Positions 37,051-45,148 of a stretch of 64,000 nucleotides of DNA are shown piece by piece (position 1 is the stretch's first letter; the number at the start of each line of letters is the position of its first letter). The notes below the pieces were generated by a model. It was not told the DNA's origin. It ran no database searches and saw only the letters and a program-made list of their open reading frames with translations. Both the position numbers and the translations under genes were made by a program. Source of the DNA: Lentisphaerota bacterium (GTDB lineage: Bacteria > Verrucomicrobiota > Kiritimatiellia > UBA8416 > JAIOPI01); NCBI GenBank assembly GCA_021413965.1, contig JAIOPI010000038.1:1-64000 (forward strand), given 5' to 3'.

Positions 37051-38318
37051 AGACCGCCGGCGTGACACCCGCCCGCGTGCGCTATCTGATTGCCGGTGCC
37101 GGCGTATCCGGGCTGGGGTTCGCCAATTTTGCCGGCGATGCGGATTACCTGATCCTCGAGCGCGAGCCGGCCGTCGGCGGCTACTGCAGGACGGTGCGGC
37201 AGGCCGGGTTCACGTGGGACTATTCCGGGCACTTCCTGCATCTGCGCGACGAGGGCATTCGCCGCTTCTTCGCCGACCGCACCGACCCCGCCGAACTCAT
37301 GTCCCTGCGCAAGCGTTCCCACGTGTACCATGCGGGGCGACTGATCGATTTTCCCTTTCAAAAGAACATACATCAACTTCCCTGGCTGGACTACGTGCGC
37401 TGCCTCGTCACGCTGCTGCTGGCGCCACGCCGACCTGCGCCCGCCAACCTGTCCGAACACATCGAAGCGCAGGCCGGTCGCGAAATTTCGCGTCTCTTCC
37501 TGCGTCCCTACAACGAGAAGCTGTACCAATGCGCGCTGCAGGAGCTGGCCCCGACGGCCCTCGGGCGTTTCTTTCCCGCGATGACGGCGTGGGGTGCCGT
37601 GAGCAATGCGCTGCGTCCCGATAATCGCTCCTACAACGACACCTTTCAGCACCCCCGGGGTGGCATTGCGTACTACGTCGACGCGCTTTGTCGGGATCTG
37701 GATCCCGCGCGGATTCGGCTGGGGGAGGCCGTGGTCCGGGTGGACCTGGCGAGGCGCGTGGCCACGACATCGTGCGGGGCCGAGATTGCGTTCGAGCATC
37801 TGATCTCGACGGCGCCGTTGCCGGTGACGTTGGCGCTGTGCGGGGTGCGGCACCCGGCGGACGCGTTCACGCACAGCAAGGTGGTGGTCATCAACCTTGG
37901 CTTTGACCGGCCGGGCACCTGGGACACGCACTGGGTGTATGTAGCCGATCGCGCGCTGGCGTTTTACCGCATCGGATTCTACGACCGGATTTACAGCGGC
38001 GACCGCATGAGTCTGTATGTGGAGTGCGCCTTCAGGCCGGACGTGGCTGTTGATGTCGAGGCGCTGCGGGCGCGCGTGCTGCGCGAACTGGCCCAGATTG
38101 GCGTCGTCACCGATCAGCGACTTGTGGCGTGGCATGCGGTCGAGATGGATCCCGCCTACGTGCATATCCGGCCCGGTCTGGAGGCGGTCAAGGCCCCGCT
38201 GATCGACACATTGCGCGCGCACCACGTCCATCCCCTCGGCCGCTACGGCCGCTGGACATACTGCTCCATCGAAGACAACCTGATCGAGGCACGGGCGCTG
38301 GCGGCACAGCTGAAGTAG
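37047..38318 (+). CDS. FAD-dependent UDP-galactopyranose mutase-like flavoprotein
   Basis: Predicted 423-residue flavoprotein. The Rossmann motif GAGVSGLG near residue 15, LEREPAVGGYCRTV and GHFLHLR are like UDP-galactopyranose mutase and the related protoporphyrinogen-oxidase-like proteins of LPS clusters. FLRPYNEKLYQ and the C-terminal RYGRWTYCSIEDN (FAD-binding) support this. It overlaps the GT2 gene by four bases, which suggests the two act in the same glycan pathway, possibly galactofuranose. Not proven: oxidoreductases of this group include other activities. Confidence 0.75.
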   Translation: MKTAGVTPARVRYLIAGAGVSGLGFANFAGDADYLILEREPAVGGYCRTVRQAGFTWDYSGHFLHLRDEGIRRFFADRTDPAELMSLRKRSHVYHAGRLIDFPFQKNIHQLPWLDYVRCLVTLLLAPRRPAPANLSEHIEAQAGREISRLFLRPYNEKLYQCALQELAPTALGRFFPAMTAWGAVSNALRPDNRSYNDTFQHPRGGIAYYVDALCRDLDPARIRLGEAVVRVDLARRVATTSCGAEIAFEHLISTAPLPVTLALCGVRHPADAFTHSKVVVINLGFDRPGTWDTHWVYVADRALAFYRIGFYDRIYSGDRMSLYVECAFRPDVAVDVEALRARVLRELAQIGVVTDQRLVAWHAVEMDPAYVHIRPGLEAVKAPLIDTLRAHHVHPLGRYGRWTYCSIEDNLIEARALAAQLK

Positions 38319-38507
38319 GGTCGTCTGGCGGGTGGTTAGGCACGATGCGTGGCAATCCGTAAAAATGGGTAGCCGCCGCCGCGGTGAGTTCCTGAACCCG
38401 GTTGAAGCAAGCCGTCGTCGGTCAGCCGCCACGCGTGTGCGCCATGGTTTCGGCGGGTGGCGAGGACATCGCCATTTGCTGGTGGATTCCCGAAACGTCA
38501 GGCGTTC

Positions 38508-40613
38508 TCACGGCACCGGCGCGATGTAGGCGCGGAAGGTGCTGCCGGTGGCCGCGGTGAAGCCGGGCTGGAGGCGAACCGTCTTGCCGGCTTGGAACGA
38601 CACGTCGGCGGGCGATTCCACGCGGTAGCCGTCGCCGGCGGCGATTGACTGGGAGGCCTGATGGTTGGCTGTTGCCGTCTCGATGCGGTTACTGAGCGCG
38701 AGGTCGCACAATTGCCAATGCCAGATCAGCGTCGAGTTGGTCAGCAGCAGGAACGGTCCTGTCTGGGTTCCGGTGCCGCTGGCAGGGACGCTGCCCGCTC
38801 CCGTCCAGCCCGTACAGACAAGGAGCATCCGGCTCTGACTGTCTGCCATGGTCACCGGCGAGTCTGTCACGGCTGCCGTCAGCGCGCTGCCAGCGGGGAA
38901 GGTGTTCGTCCCGATGGGTGGTGACGCCGTTCCGTATGGTGATTGTACCGCCAGCGTCACCGTGCCCGCCGCCGTTGTCGTGGTGGAGGTCGTCGTGCTC
39001 GTCGTCGTGGTGCTGCTGCTGGTTGTCGTGGTTGTCGTGGTTGTCGTGGCGGCTCGCACTGCGCCGTAGGCGTTGACGAAGCCATATCCGAACGTCGTGT
39101 CGTATCCGGCGGTGCCGAGATCCACGGCGCTATTGCTCATGACCTGGTCGACCCCGCCGGCGCTGAGCCCCGGGTTGACGGACAGGACGAGCGCGGCCAC
39201 GCCAGCCGCATAGGGGGAGGCAAAGGAGGTGCCGCTGACCGTGGCGTAATCACCGGCCGCGTAGCCTTCCGCGCCGGTACGATCCGGGGTGTAAATGGAG
39301 GCGCCCGGCGCCGACAGATCCAGGCCGACGCCGTGGTCGCTGAAGGAGGCCAGATTGCCATTGCGATCGAGTGCGGCCACGGCGTTGACGTCTGGCAGGC
39401 TGGCAGGATAGCCGATGGTGGTGCTGCCGTTGTTGCCGGCGGAGGCGAAATGGACCATGCCGTTGGTGCGTGTGGACGCGTATTTGCTGGCGATGGCGCT
39501 GGACTGGAATCCGTATCCATTGCTGTTGTTCGACACGCGTGCGCCGATGCTCTCGGCCCACGCCAGGGCGGCGACCGTCCAGCTGGACGAAGACGTCCAA
39601 CTTCCGTTGCAGGTGTTCGTGTTGCTGATGAACGTGCGCGCGGATGCCGTCAGGCACATGGGCGCAATGCCCGCGGTGCCAATGCCGTTGCTGATAATCG
39701 CCGACACACAGCCGGCCACGGCCGTGCCGTGCTTGTCGCACGAGTTGCGCGGCCCGCCGTCGCCACCATCACTGGTGAAATCCGCGCCCCGCCGTTGAAG
39801 AATGTCGGGGTGATTGGTTTGTACCCCGACGTCGATGACGACGACCACGATTGACGTTACCCCGATTGTGATATCCCAGGCCTCCGGGCCGTCCATATCC
39901 TGGTCAGCCGTGCCGCCGGCTTGCCCCGTATTATGGATGCCCCAGGCATTGCCGAATCCCGGATCCGTGGGAATCCAATCGCCGGTGCCGGTAAACAGCA
40001 TGTCCGGCTCCGCAAACTCGACTTCCGGCAGTTGGGCGAGCGCATTGGCGATATTCAGCACGTCGTATCCGCTTGCCGTTCCGGGACGGCACCGGTAGGC
40101 ATGCGCCAGCCCGCTCCAATTCCGCGACTGGATGGCGCCCGCGCCCGCGTTCGCCAGCAGGGTGGCGGCACGCGCGTCGCTGACACCGTCCACGAAGCGT
40201 ACCAGCAAATCTGGTGTGACAATGACCGGTCCGCCATCCAGGCCGACGAAGACAGGCGACGCGAAGGCCACGTGCGTATCAGCTGCCAGCACGGCCACGC
40301 GCTGCTGGATGGTGGCGCTGTCTTGCTGGGCAACGGGAATGCCCGCCAGCGTCCATCCGCGAACCGGGAAGGCCGACAGAGGCGCGTCCCCCGTGACCGC
40401 CTGTGCCGCGGTCGCGGCGCCCACGCGGGCCACGGCGCCGGCTGGCTCCAGATATGCCACGCGCGCCGGATCCAGCGTGAGTTCGCGGGGCTCCTTGAAG
40501 AAATAGTAGTGCGCCGCCGCCCGGGGCGCCGCGAGTGCGGATCGCAGCAGGAGCGACACGAGGAGCAGCCATGCCCATGCGAACTGAACCCGGCGTTGTT
40601 GGCGTATCGTCAT
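38508..40613 (-). CDS. Secreted subtilisin-like serine protease (S8) with Thr-rich linker and C-terminal repeat domains
   Basis: Predicted 701-residue exported protease. The start is ATG 40613 (a GTG six bases upstream is possible) and gives a signal peptide ending near ALAA. The catalytic triad is Asp of VIDVGVQTNHPD (about 261), His of HGTAVAG (about 295) and Ser of GTSFASP (about 463); the Asp motif is V-I-D-V-G instead of the common D-T/S-G. After the domain comes a Thr/Ser-only linker (about 519-549), then a beta domain with CTGWTGAGSVPASG, and a C-terminal module ending VRLQPGFTAATGSTF, like the 3-coathanger stack domain of secreted PVC and Bacteroidetes proteins. It is on the opposite strand to its neighbours. 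Confidence 0.88.
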   Translation of the reverse strand: MTIRQQRRVQFAWAWLLLVSLLLRSALAAPRAAAHYYFFKEPRELTLDPARVAYLEPAGAVARVGAATAAQAVTGDAPLSAFPVRGWTLAGIPVAQQDSATIQQRVAVLAADTHVAFASPVFVGLDGGPVIVTPDLLVRFVDGVSDARAATLLANAGAGAIQSRNWSGLAHAYRCRPGTASGYDVLNIANALAQLPEVEFAEPDMLFTGTGDWIPTDPGFGNAWGIHNTGQAGGTADQDMDGPEAWDITIGVTSIVVVVIDVGVQTNHPDILQRRGADFTSDGGDGGPRNSCDKHGTAVAGCVSAIISNGIGTAGIAPMCLTASARTFISNTNTCNGSWTSSSSWTVAALAWAESIGARVSNNSNGYGFQSSAIASKYASTRTNGMVHFASAGNNGSTTIGYPASLPDVNAVAALDRNGNLASFSDHGVGLDLSAPGASIYTPDRTGAEGYAAGDYATVSGTSFASPYAAGVAALVLSVNPGLSAGGVDQVMSNSAVDLGTAGYDTTFGYGFVNAYGAVRAATTTTTTTTTSSSTTTTSTTTSTTTTAAGTVTLAVQSPYGTASPPIGTNTFPAGSALTAAVTDSPVTMADSQSRMLLVCTGWTGAGSVPASGTGTQTGPFLLLTNSTLIWHWQLCDLALSNRIETATANHQASQSIAAGDGYRVESPADVSFQAGKTVRLQPGFTAATGSTFRAYIAPVP
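39021..39049. repeat. Tandem 9 bp repeat in the Thr-rich linker of the S8 protease
   Basis: GGTTGTCGT occurs three times in a row, with further degenerate GTCGTGGT-like units on either side (38970-39018). Because the unit is nine bases, gain or loss would change linker length by three residues without breaking the frame. Confidence 0.6.
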
Positions 40614-40857
40614 GTGCACGTGTTCGCGTCAGGCGCAGCGTACCGCAGGTGGCGAGTCGGGTTCGAGAGCGAAGTCGGCTCACTCCGTCAGGGGGGGGCG
40701 GACCTGGCACCAGAAGAGCAACAACGCACAGACGGGCATGCAAATGCAGCCTTGAGTCGCCCTTCTGGAATGTCTTCATTTGCGGGCATCCCAGAGGGGG
40801 TGCGCGTATTCCCACTTTCCCTTTGCCACGGCGTGACCTATGCTGCAGACCATAGCG

Positions 40858-41799
40858 ATGAGCGCCGGCAAGCCAGATATTTCCATCATTGTTCCGGCCC
40901 ACAACGAAGCCGAGAACGTGCGGCCCACCGTTGAGGCAATGGGGGCCATGCTACGGGCGTCGGGACTCGCCGGCGAGTTGGTTTTCGTCGACGATGGCTC
41001 CACGGACGGCACCGGCAAGATCGCCGCCGAACTGGCGCCGCAGCACGCGTTCCTGCGGGTCCTTGCCCACACGCCGCGTCGCGGCCTCTCGCGCGCCTTG
41101 GAGGCCGGGTTCATGGCTGCCCGTGGCGACATCCTGGTGTTCTACCCCGCCGATCTGCAGTTCGACGCCAACGACATTCCGCTCATGGTGGCTAAAGTTC
41201 GCGAGGGCTTTGACATCGTGACGGGCTGGAAGCAGGGGCACTACGACAAGCAACTCATTTCGGGTATCTACAACGGCCTGGCCGAGCGGCTGTTCAAGAC
41301 CGGCGTGCACGACATGAATTCGGTCAAGGCGTTCCGCCGCGCCCTGTTACCGATTTTTGATTTTCGCAGCGACTTCCACCGCTACATGGTGGTGATGGCG
41401 GTGGAAGCCGGGTACCGCGCCGGCGAGGTGAAGGTGAAACTGCTGCCGCGCCTTGCCGGCCACAGCAAGTTTGGTGGACGCTGGCGTATCATGATCGGCG
41501 TCATGGACATGCTGGCTGTCTGGTTTCAATACCGCTTCCTGACCCGTCCCTTGCTGCTATTCGGGTCGCTGGGCGTCCTGGCCCTGCTGCTCGGATTCTG
41601 CGTGGGACTGGCCGCCCTGTACTGGCGGTTTGTTCTCAACACCGGCTTTCGTCCGTTGCTGACGTTGACGAGCCTGCTCTCCGTGGTTGGCGTGCTGCTC
41701 TTTGCCATCGGCCTGCTGGGCGAGTCGATCCAGGTCTTGAGTCGCCGCGTCGAGAAACTTGAGCGCCTGCTGGAACGCCGCGACCAGGATTGGCGGTGA
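40858..41799 (+). CDS. Polyprenyl-phosphate-type glycosyltransferase, GT2 (DPM1/GtrB-like)
   Basis: Predicted 313-residue protein (an ATG at 40840 adds six). The GT-A domain has DISIIVPAHNEAENV, VDDGSTDGTGKIAA and the D-x-D-like YPADLQFDAND. Two hydrophobic helices close the C-terminus (about 230-285). This is the layout of dolichyl/undecaprenyl-phosphate sugar transferases, which load a sugar on a lipid for export. It would supply a lipid-linked sugar to the GT-C-like proteins in the cluster. Confidence 0.82.
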   Translation: MSAGKPDISIIVPAHNEAENVRPTVEAMGAMLRASGLAGELVFVDDGSTDGTGKIAAELAPQHAFLRVLAHTPRRGLSRALEAGFMAARGDILVFYPADLQFDANDIPLMVAKVREGFDIVTGWKQGHYDKQLISGIYNGLAERLFKTGVHDMNSVKAFRRALLPIFDFRSDFHRYMVVMAVEAGYRAGEVKVKLLPRLAGHSKFGGRWRIMIGVMDMLAVWFQYRFLTRPLLLFGSLGVLALLLGFCVGLAALYWRFVLNTGFRPLLTLTSLLSVVGVLLFAIGLLGESIQVLSRRVEKLERLLERRDQDWR

Positions 41800-41827
41800 G
41801 GGCCGGCGATTCGCGGATGGCGTGGAC

Positions 41828-41854
41828 CCCGCGCCCGGAGATCGCGGGTCACCT
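41828..41854 (+). repeat. Copy of the CCGCGCCCGGAGGTCGCGG repeat
   Basis: CCCGCGCCCGGAGATCGCGG plus GTCACCT, 29 bases after the GT2 stop. It lies in an open frame that extends the next gene upstream; since it is a repeat, it argues for the later start of that gene at 41912. Confidence 0.65.
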
Positions 41855-41911
41855 TGGATTCGCGCATCGATGCCGTTGTCCGATTTTCGCCATCCCTGGT
41901 TGATTGCGCCT

Positions 41912-42598
41912 ATGAACGCCGACACCCCACACTATGAGCAGACACGCGCGTTTCACGATGACGCGGCGCGTACGCGCCAGGGCTACTACGACTGGAAGCC
42001 GGGCCAGGCTGGTGCGCCGCGACATAGCTGCTGGCAGGTGCGCACCCGCGCCATGGTGATCGAGGCATTGCGGGCCGCGACGGCCGACCACGTCCCGGAA
42101 ACTGTGCTCGACGTGGGCTGTGGTCGTGGTGATTTCACCCGTCGCCTCAAGGCCGAGTTTCCCGCCGCCCGCGTGCTGGGAGTCGACTTCTCCGAGCCCA
42201 TGCTGGACCTGGCGCGCCAGCAGGCGCCGCCGGGGTTGGCGTTTCGCCAGGCGGGCCTGCCGGATCTGGCGCTCGATGGCGGTTCCTTTGACATCGTGGT
42301 TTGCCTGAATGTGTTCCATCACGTTTTGGCGGACGATCAGGAGGAGGCGCTGACGAGTCTCTGCCGGTTGGCGCGCATGGCCGTGATTCTTGAAATCAAG
42401 AATGCGCGTTGCCCCTACAAGTGGCTTCCTCGCAGTTTGTGGCTGGACGCAGAGACGCGGGTGTATCCGACAACGGCGCGCCGCGTGGCCGCGGTCGCCG
42501 AGGCCAACGGGTTCTGCCTGGACGCACGGCGTGGGCTGTTTCGCCTGGACGTCCTGTCGCCCATCATGGTGTTGACGCTGGTTCGGGAGGGGACATGA
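41912..42598 (+). CDS. SAM-dependent class I methyltransferase
   Basis: Predicted 228-residue enzyme. Motif I VLDVGCGRGDFTRRL, LGVDFSEPMLDLAR and VCLNVFHHVLAD are standard for the fold. The start at 41912 (MNADTPHYEQ) was preferred to upstream ATGs because the repeat at 41828 interrupts that part. The stop overlaps the next ATG. It could methylate a lipid-linked or sugar acceptor in the glycan region; the substrate is unknown. Confidence 0.8.
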   Translation: MNADTPHYEQTRAFHDDAARTRQGYYDWKPGQAGAPRHSCWQVRTRAMVIEALRAATADHVPETVLDVGCGRGDFTRRLKAEFPAARVLGVDFSEPMLDLARQQAPPGLAFRQAGLPDLALDGGSFDIVVCLNVFHHVLADDQEEALTSLCRLARMAVILEIKNARCPYKWLPRSLWLDAETRVYPTTARRVAAVAEANGFCLDARRGLFRLDVLSPIMVLTLVREGT

Positions 42599-43527
42599 GC
42601 CACCGGCATTGGCCCCTGCGCCTGGTCGGCCTGGTGCTCTTTGCCGCCCTGCTCGTTTATGCGCATCCGGGGCAGGTGTGGGCGGCCGCGCGGGACGTCC
42701 GCGTGGTGCCGTTGCTGCTCGCCGCGGCGGCCGCGATCGGCGTCATCGTGTTGCGCAACATCCGCTGGAAATACATGCTGGCTTTCTGCGGCGGCACGAT
42801 TCGCTGGCGCGATCTCTGGCCCCTGGCGCTGGTCTCCTCGTTCCTCGGCAACCTGACGCCGGGGCGGGCCGGTGAACTCTGGAAGATGACGTTTGCCGGG
42901 GCCACGACATTCACGCGGTCGCAGTACCTGGTCTCGTTCTTCTATGATCGTCTGCTCGATGCCGCCACCATGGCGCTGCTGGCGTTCGCCGGGCTGATCG
43001 GCGCCACGGCCCCGGGCACGGCCGGGTTTCGATTTGCACTCGGCGCGATCGTCGGCCTTTCCATAGCGGCCGTGGCGGGGCGGCGTCAGATTCGCGTGTG
43101 GATCGAGCGCGCGATGCGCCGCTACGACCTTCCCTGGCAGCCCCTGTCTCGCGCCGCGGGCGCCACGGCGGGGCGCGCGGCGGTGATGCTGGTGGCGCAC
43201 GTGCTGTCCGTCGTGCTGTACATTGCGATTTACGCCGGCCTGTTTCGCGCCGTAGGCGTGAGCGTTCCCGTCGCACCGCTTACGGTGGCGGCCTCGGTCG
43301 CCTCCATGGTTGCGATCCTCCCCATCAGCGTGGCAGGGCTTGGCACGCGCGAGGCCGTGTTGCTCCATTTCCTCCGGCCATACTATGATGCGCCCAGCCA
43401 GGTCATTCTGGTGGGCATGCTGGATGTCGTGCTCCTGGCCTACGTGTTGTCGGGCCTGCTGGCGCTGCCCTGTTGGCTGCTGGGATATCCGCGAAGGTCG
43501 GGCGGCGGGGCAGGGGTGGGGACGTAA
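42595..43527 (+). CDS. Lysylphosphatidylglycerol synthase-like / flippase-like integral membrane protein
   Basis: Predicted 310-residue inner-membrane protein with about eight helices. The motif NLTPGRAGELWKM and the C-terminal ILPISVAGLGTREAVLL are typical of the UPF0104/LPG synthase transmembrane family, found in many polysaccharide clusters. It may move a lipid-linked intermediate, but no member of this group has a settled activity here. It is coupled to the methyltransferase by a four-base overlap. Confidence 0.78.
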   Translation: MSHRHWPLRLVGLVLFAALLVYAHPGQVWAAARDVRVVPLLLAAAAAIGVIVLRNIRWKYMLAFCGGTIRWRDLWPLALVSSFLGNLTPGRAGELWKMTFAGATTFTRSQYLVSFFYDRLLDAATMALLAFAGLIGATAPGTAGFRFALGAIVGLSIAAVAGRRQIRVWIERAMRRYDLPWQPLSRAAGATAGRAAVMLVAHVLSVVLYIAIYAGLFRAVGVSVPVAPLTVAASVASMVAILPISVAGLGTREAVLLHFLRPYYDAPSQVILVGMLDVVLLAYVLSGLLALPCWLLGYPRRSGGGAGVGT

Positions 43528-43552
43528 CCGCGCAACGGTGGTGTGGTCTTGC

Positions 43553-45148
43553 ATGAGTGACACGAACGGCAAACCGGAGCGTGGGACGGGGGGCACCCGC
43601 TTCTCCCGGCTGCGTGCCCTGGCCCGGGTCCGGCGCATCGCGCAGGGGCGCGCCCGCCCGGCGGGGCTAGCGCGCCGCTGGCTGTGGCCACTGCTGACGG
43701 CGGCGTTTATCGTGGCCCAGCAGCGCCACTATTTTGTGATCCCAGACCGGATCGCCGAGGCCCCTGCGATTCGTGAAACGTCCTCCATACACGAACCGCA
43801 TGTGTTCGACTACGGGCTGTATTACTGGGGCCTGGTGCCGGTCTACAGCACGGTCGTGCTCGACAACCGCGCCGACGCCGCGCTGTATTCGCCGGACGCG
43901 GCCGCCAAGTTGCTGATCGAGCGCGGCGACTCGCTGCGAATGGAGTACATCAATTGCATGCGCGTGGGGGAGCGCATGGTCAAATTGATGAAATACCCGC
44001 TCTGCCTGTGGCAGGGCAGCCCGTATGCGGTCTCGCACCGTGGCGTGATGGGGACGATTTACACGCTGGGCCTGGTGCTCCTCGCCTTTGCGCTCGGGCG
44101 CCATGCCCCGTTTCCGCTCGGCGTGGTGCTGCCGGTCCTGCTGTCAGCTTCGCCCTTCATCGCGGCGGACATCTACCGGCGGAGCCTGACACAGACGGTG
44201 CTGATCAGCGCGTCGATCTACGCGATGGCCCTGCTGGCTCCTGTGGTGTTCGACCGCCGCCTGCGCGCAGGCTCGGCCTTGTTGCGGGCCGCGCTGCTGG
44301 CGGCCGTGGTGGTGATCCTCAACAACATCCGGTCCACGCCCACGGCCATCTACGGCGGCGTGGCGCTGGTAATCCTGCTCTATCACGGCACGTCCTGGCC
44401 GAAGCGCGTGGCCCTGCTCGTGGTCGCCCTGGGGCTGCAGGCGGGGTTCAGCCGGTCCTTCGATGCCTGGTGGGAGTCTCGGTATCGCGAGGCCAGCGCC
44501 GTGGTCGAACGCCTGGGCGGTCAGCCCTTCCGCGGCGAGCGCAAGGCGTACCATGCCGTGTATCACGCCATCTGGTGCGGGCTCGCGGATTTCGATCGCA
44601 CCTACGGCTATCGCTGGTCGGACAACCAGCCCGAGGGGTACGCGTGGCCGATCCTGCAGGCGCGCGGGGCCGACGTTGAGAGCAACGCGGACCAGATGGG
44701 CTACGTGGCCGCGGGGCCGTACATCGAGTACCTGCCCGGCTACGGCCAGGTGTTGCGAGACCGGCTGCTGGCCAACATCCGGGCCGATCCGGTGTGGTAT
44801 GCACGGATCATCGGGCAGCGCATCCGCCGCCTTCTGTTTGAGAGTGATCCGGCGCACCTTCGGATTCGGGATACGCTCTTGACCGGCCCTCGTTCGCCCT
44901 GGCCGTATCTCGGCGTGCTGGCGCTGGTGCTGGCGCTCGGTCTACGCGGGTACGCGAAGCTGTTTCTGCTGTCCCTGCCAACGCTGGCTGTGCCGTTGCT
45001 GGTCACGACCTATGGCGGCCAGCAACTGGAGTTCATCGGCCACCTCGTACTCGCCGCCGTGGGGCTCACCATGCTGGTGCGGGCCCTGGCCTGGCCCGTT
45101 GTCATCCGTTGTCGCCGCCATGTCAGGAGGGCGCCATGCGCCGGCTGA
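43553..45148 (+). CDS. Polytopic membrane protein of unknown function, GT-C-like
   Basis: Predicted 531-residue protein. An N-terminal basic region is followed by one helix (WLWPLLTAAFIVAQQ), a soluble loop containing FDYGLYYWGLVPVYST and RSTPTAIYGG, then about eight more helices. The layout (a first loop with conserved aromatic and acidic residues, then alternating helices) fits lipid-linked-sugar-using membrane glycosyltransferases, but no catalytic Asp motif was securely identified. It overlaps the LamG gene start by 13 bases. Confidence 0.5.
   Translation: MSDTNGKPERGTGGTRFSRLRALARVRRIAQGRARPAGLARRWLWPLLTAAFIVAQQRHYFVIPDRIAEAPAIRETSSIHEPHVFDYGLYYWGLVPVYSTVVLDNRADAALYSPDAAAKLLIERGDSLRMEYINCMRVGERMVKLMKYPLCLWQGSPYAVSHRGVMGTIYTLGLVLLAFALGRHAPFPLGVVLPVLLSASPFIAADIYRRSLTQTVLISASIYAMALLAPVVFDRRLRAGSALLRAALLAAVVVILNNIRSTPTAIYGGVALVILLYHGTSWPKRVALLVVALGLQAGFSRSFDAWWESRYREASAVVERLGGQPFRGERKAYHAVYHAIWCGLADFDRTYGYRWSDNQPEGYAWPILQARGADVESNADQMGYVAAGPYIEYLPGYGQVLRDRLLANIRADPVWYARIIGQRIRRLLFESDPAHLRIRDTLLTGPRSPWPYLGVLALVLALGLRGYAKLFLLSLPTLAVPLLVTTYGGQQLEFIGHLVLAAVGLTMLVRALAWPVVIRCRRHVRRAPCAG

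Noticed and set aside
39020-39055. CRISPR-like repeat in the Thr-rich linker region
   Set aside because: Nine-base units with no spacers, inside a coding frame; plain tandem repeat.
41759-41911. Longer N-terminus of the methyltransferase
   Set aside because: The region contains a copy of the dispersed repeat and overlaps the end of the GT2 gene; the start at 41912 leads directly into the conserved fold.
45109-45135. Upstream extension of the double LamG protein
   Set aside because: The strong CAGGAGGG site at 45124-45131 and the membrane-anchor start MRRLKED favour 45136.
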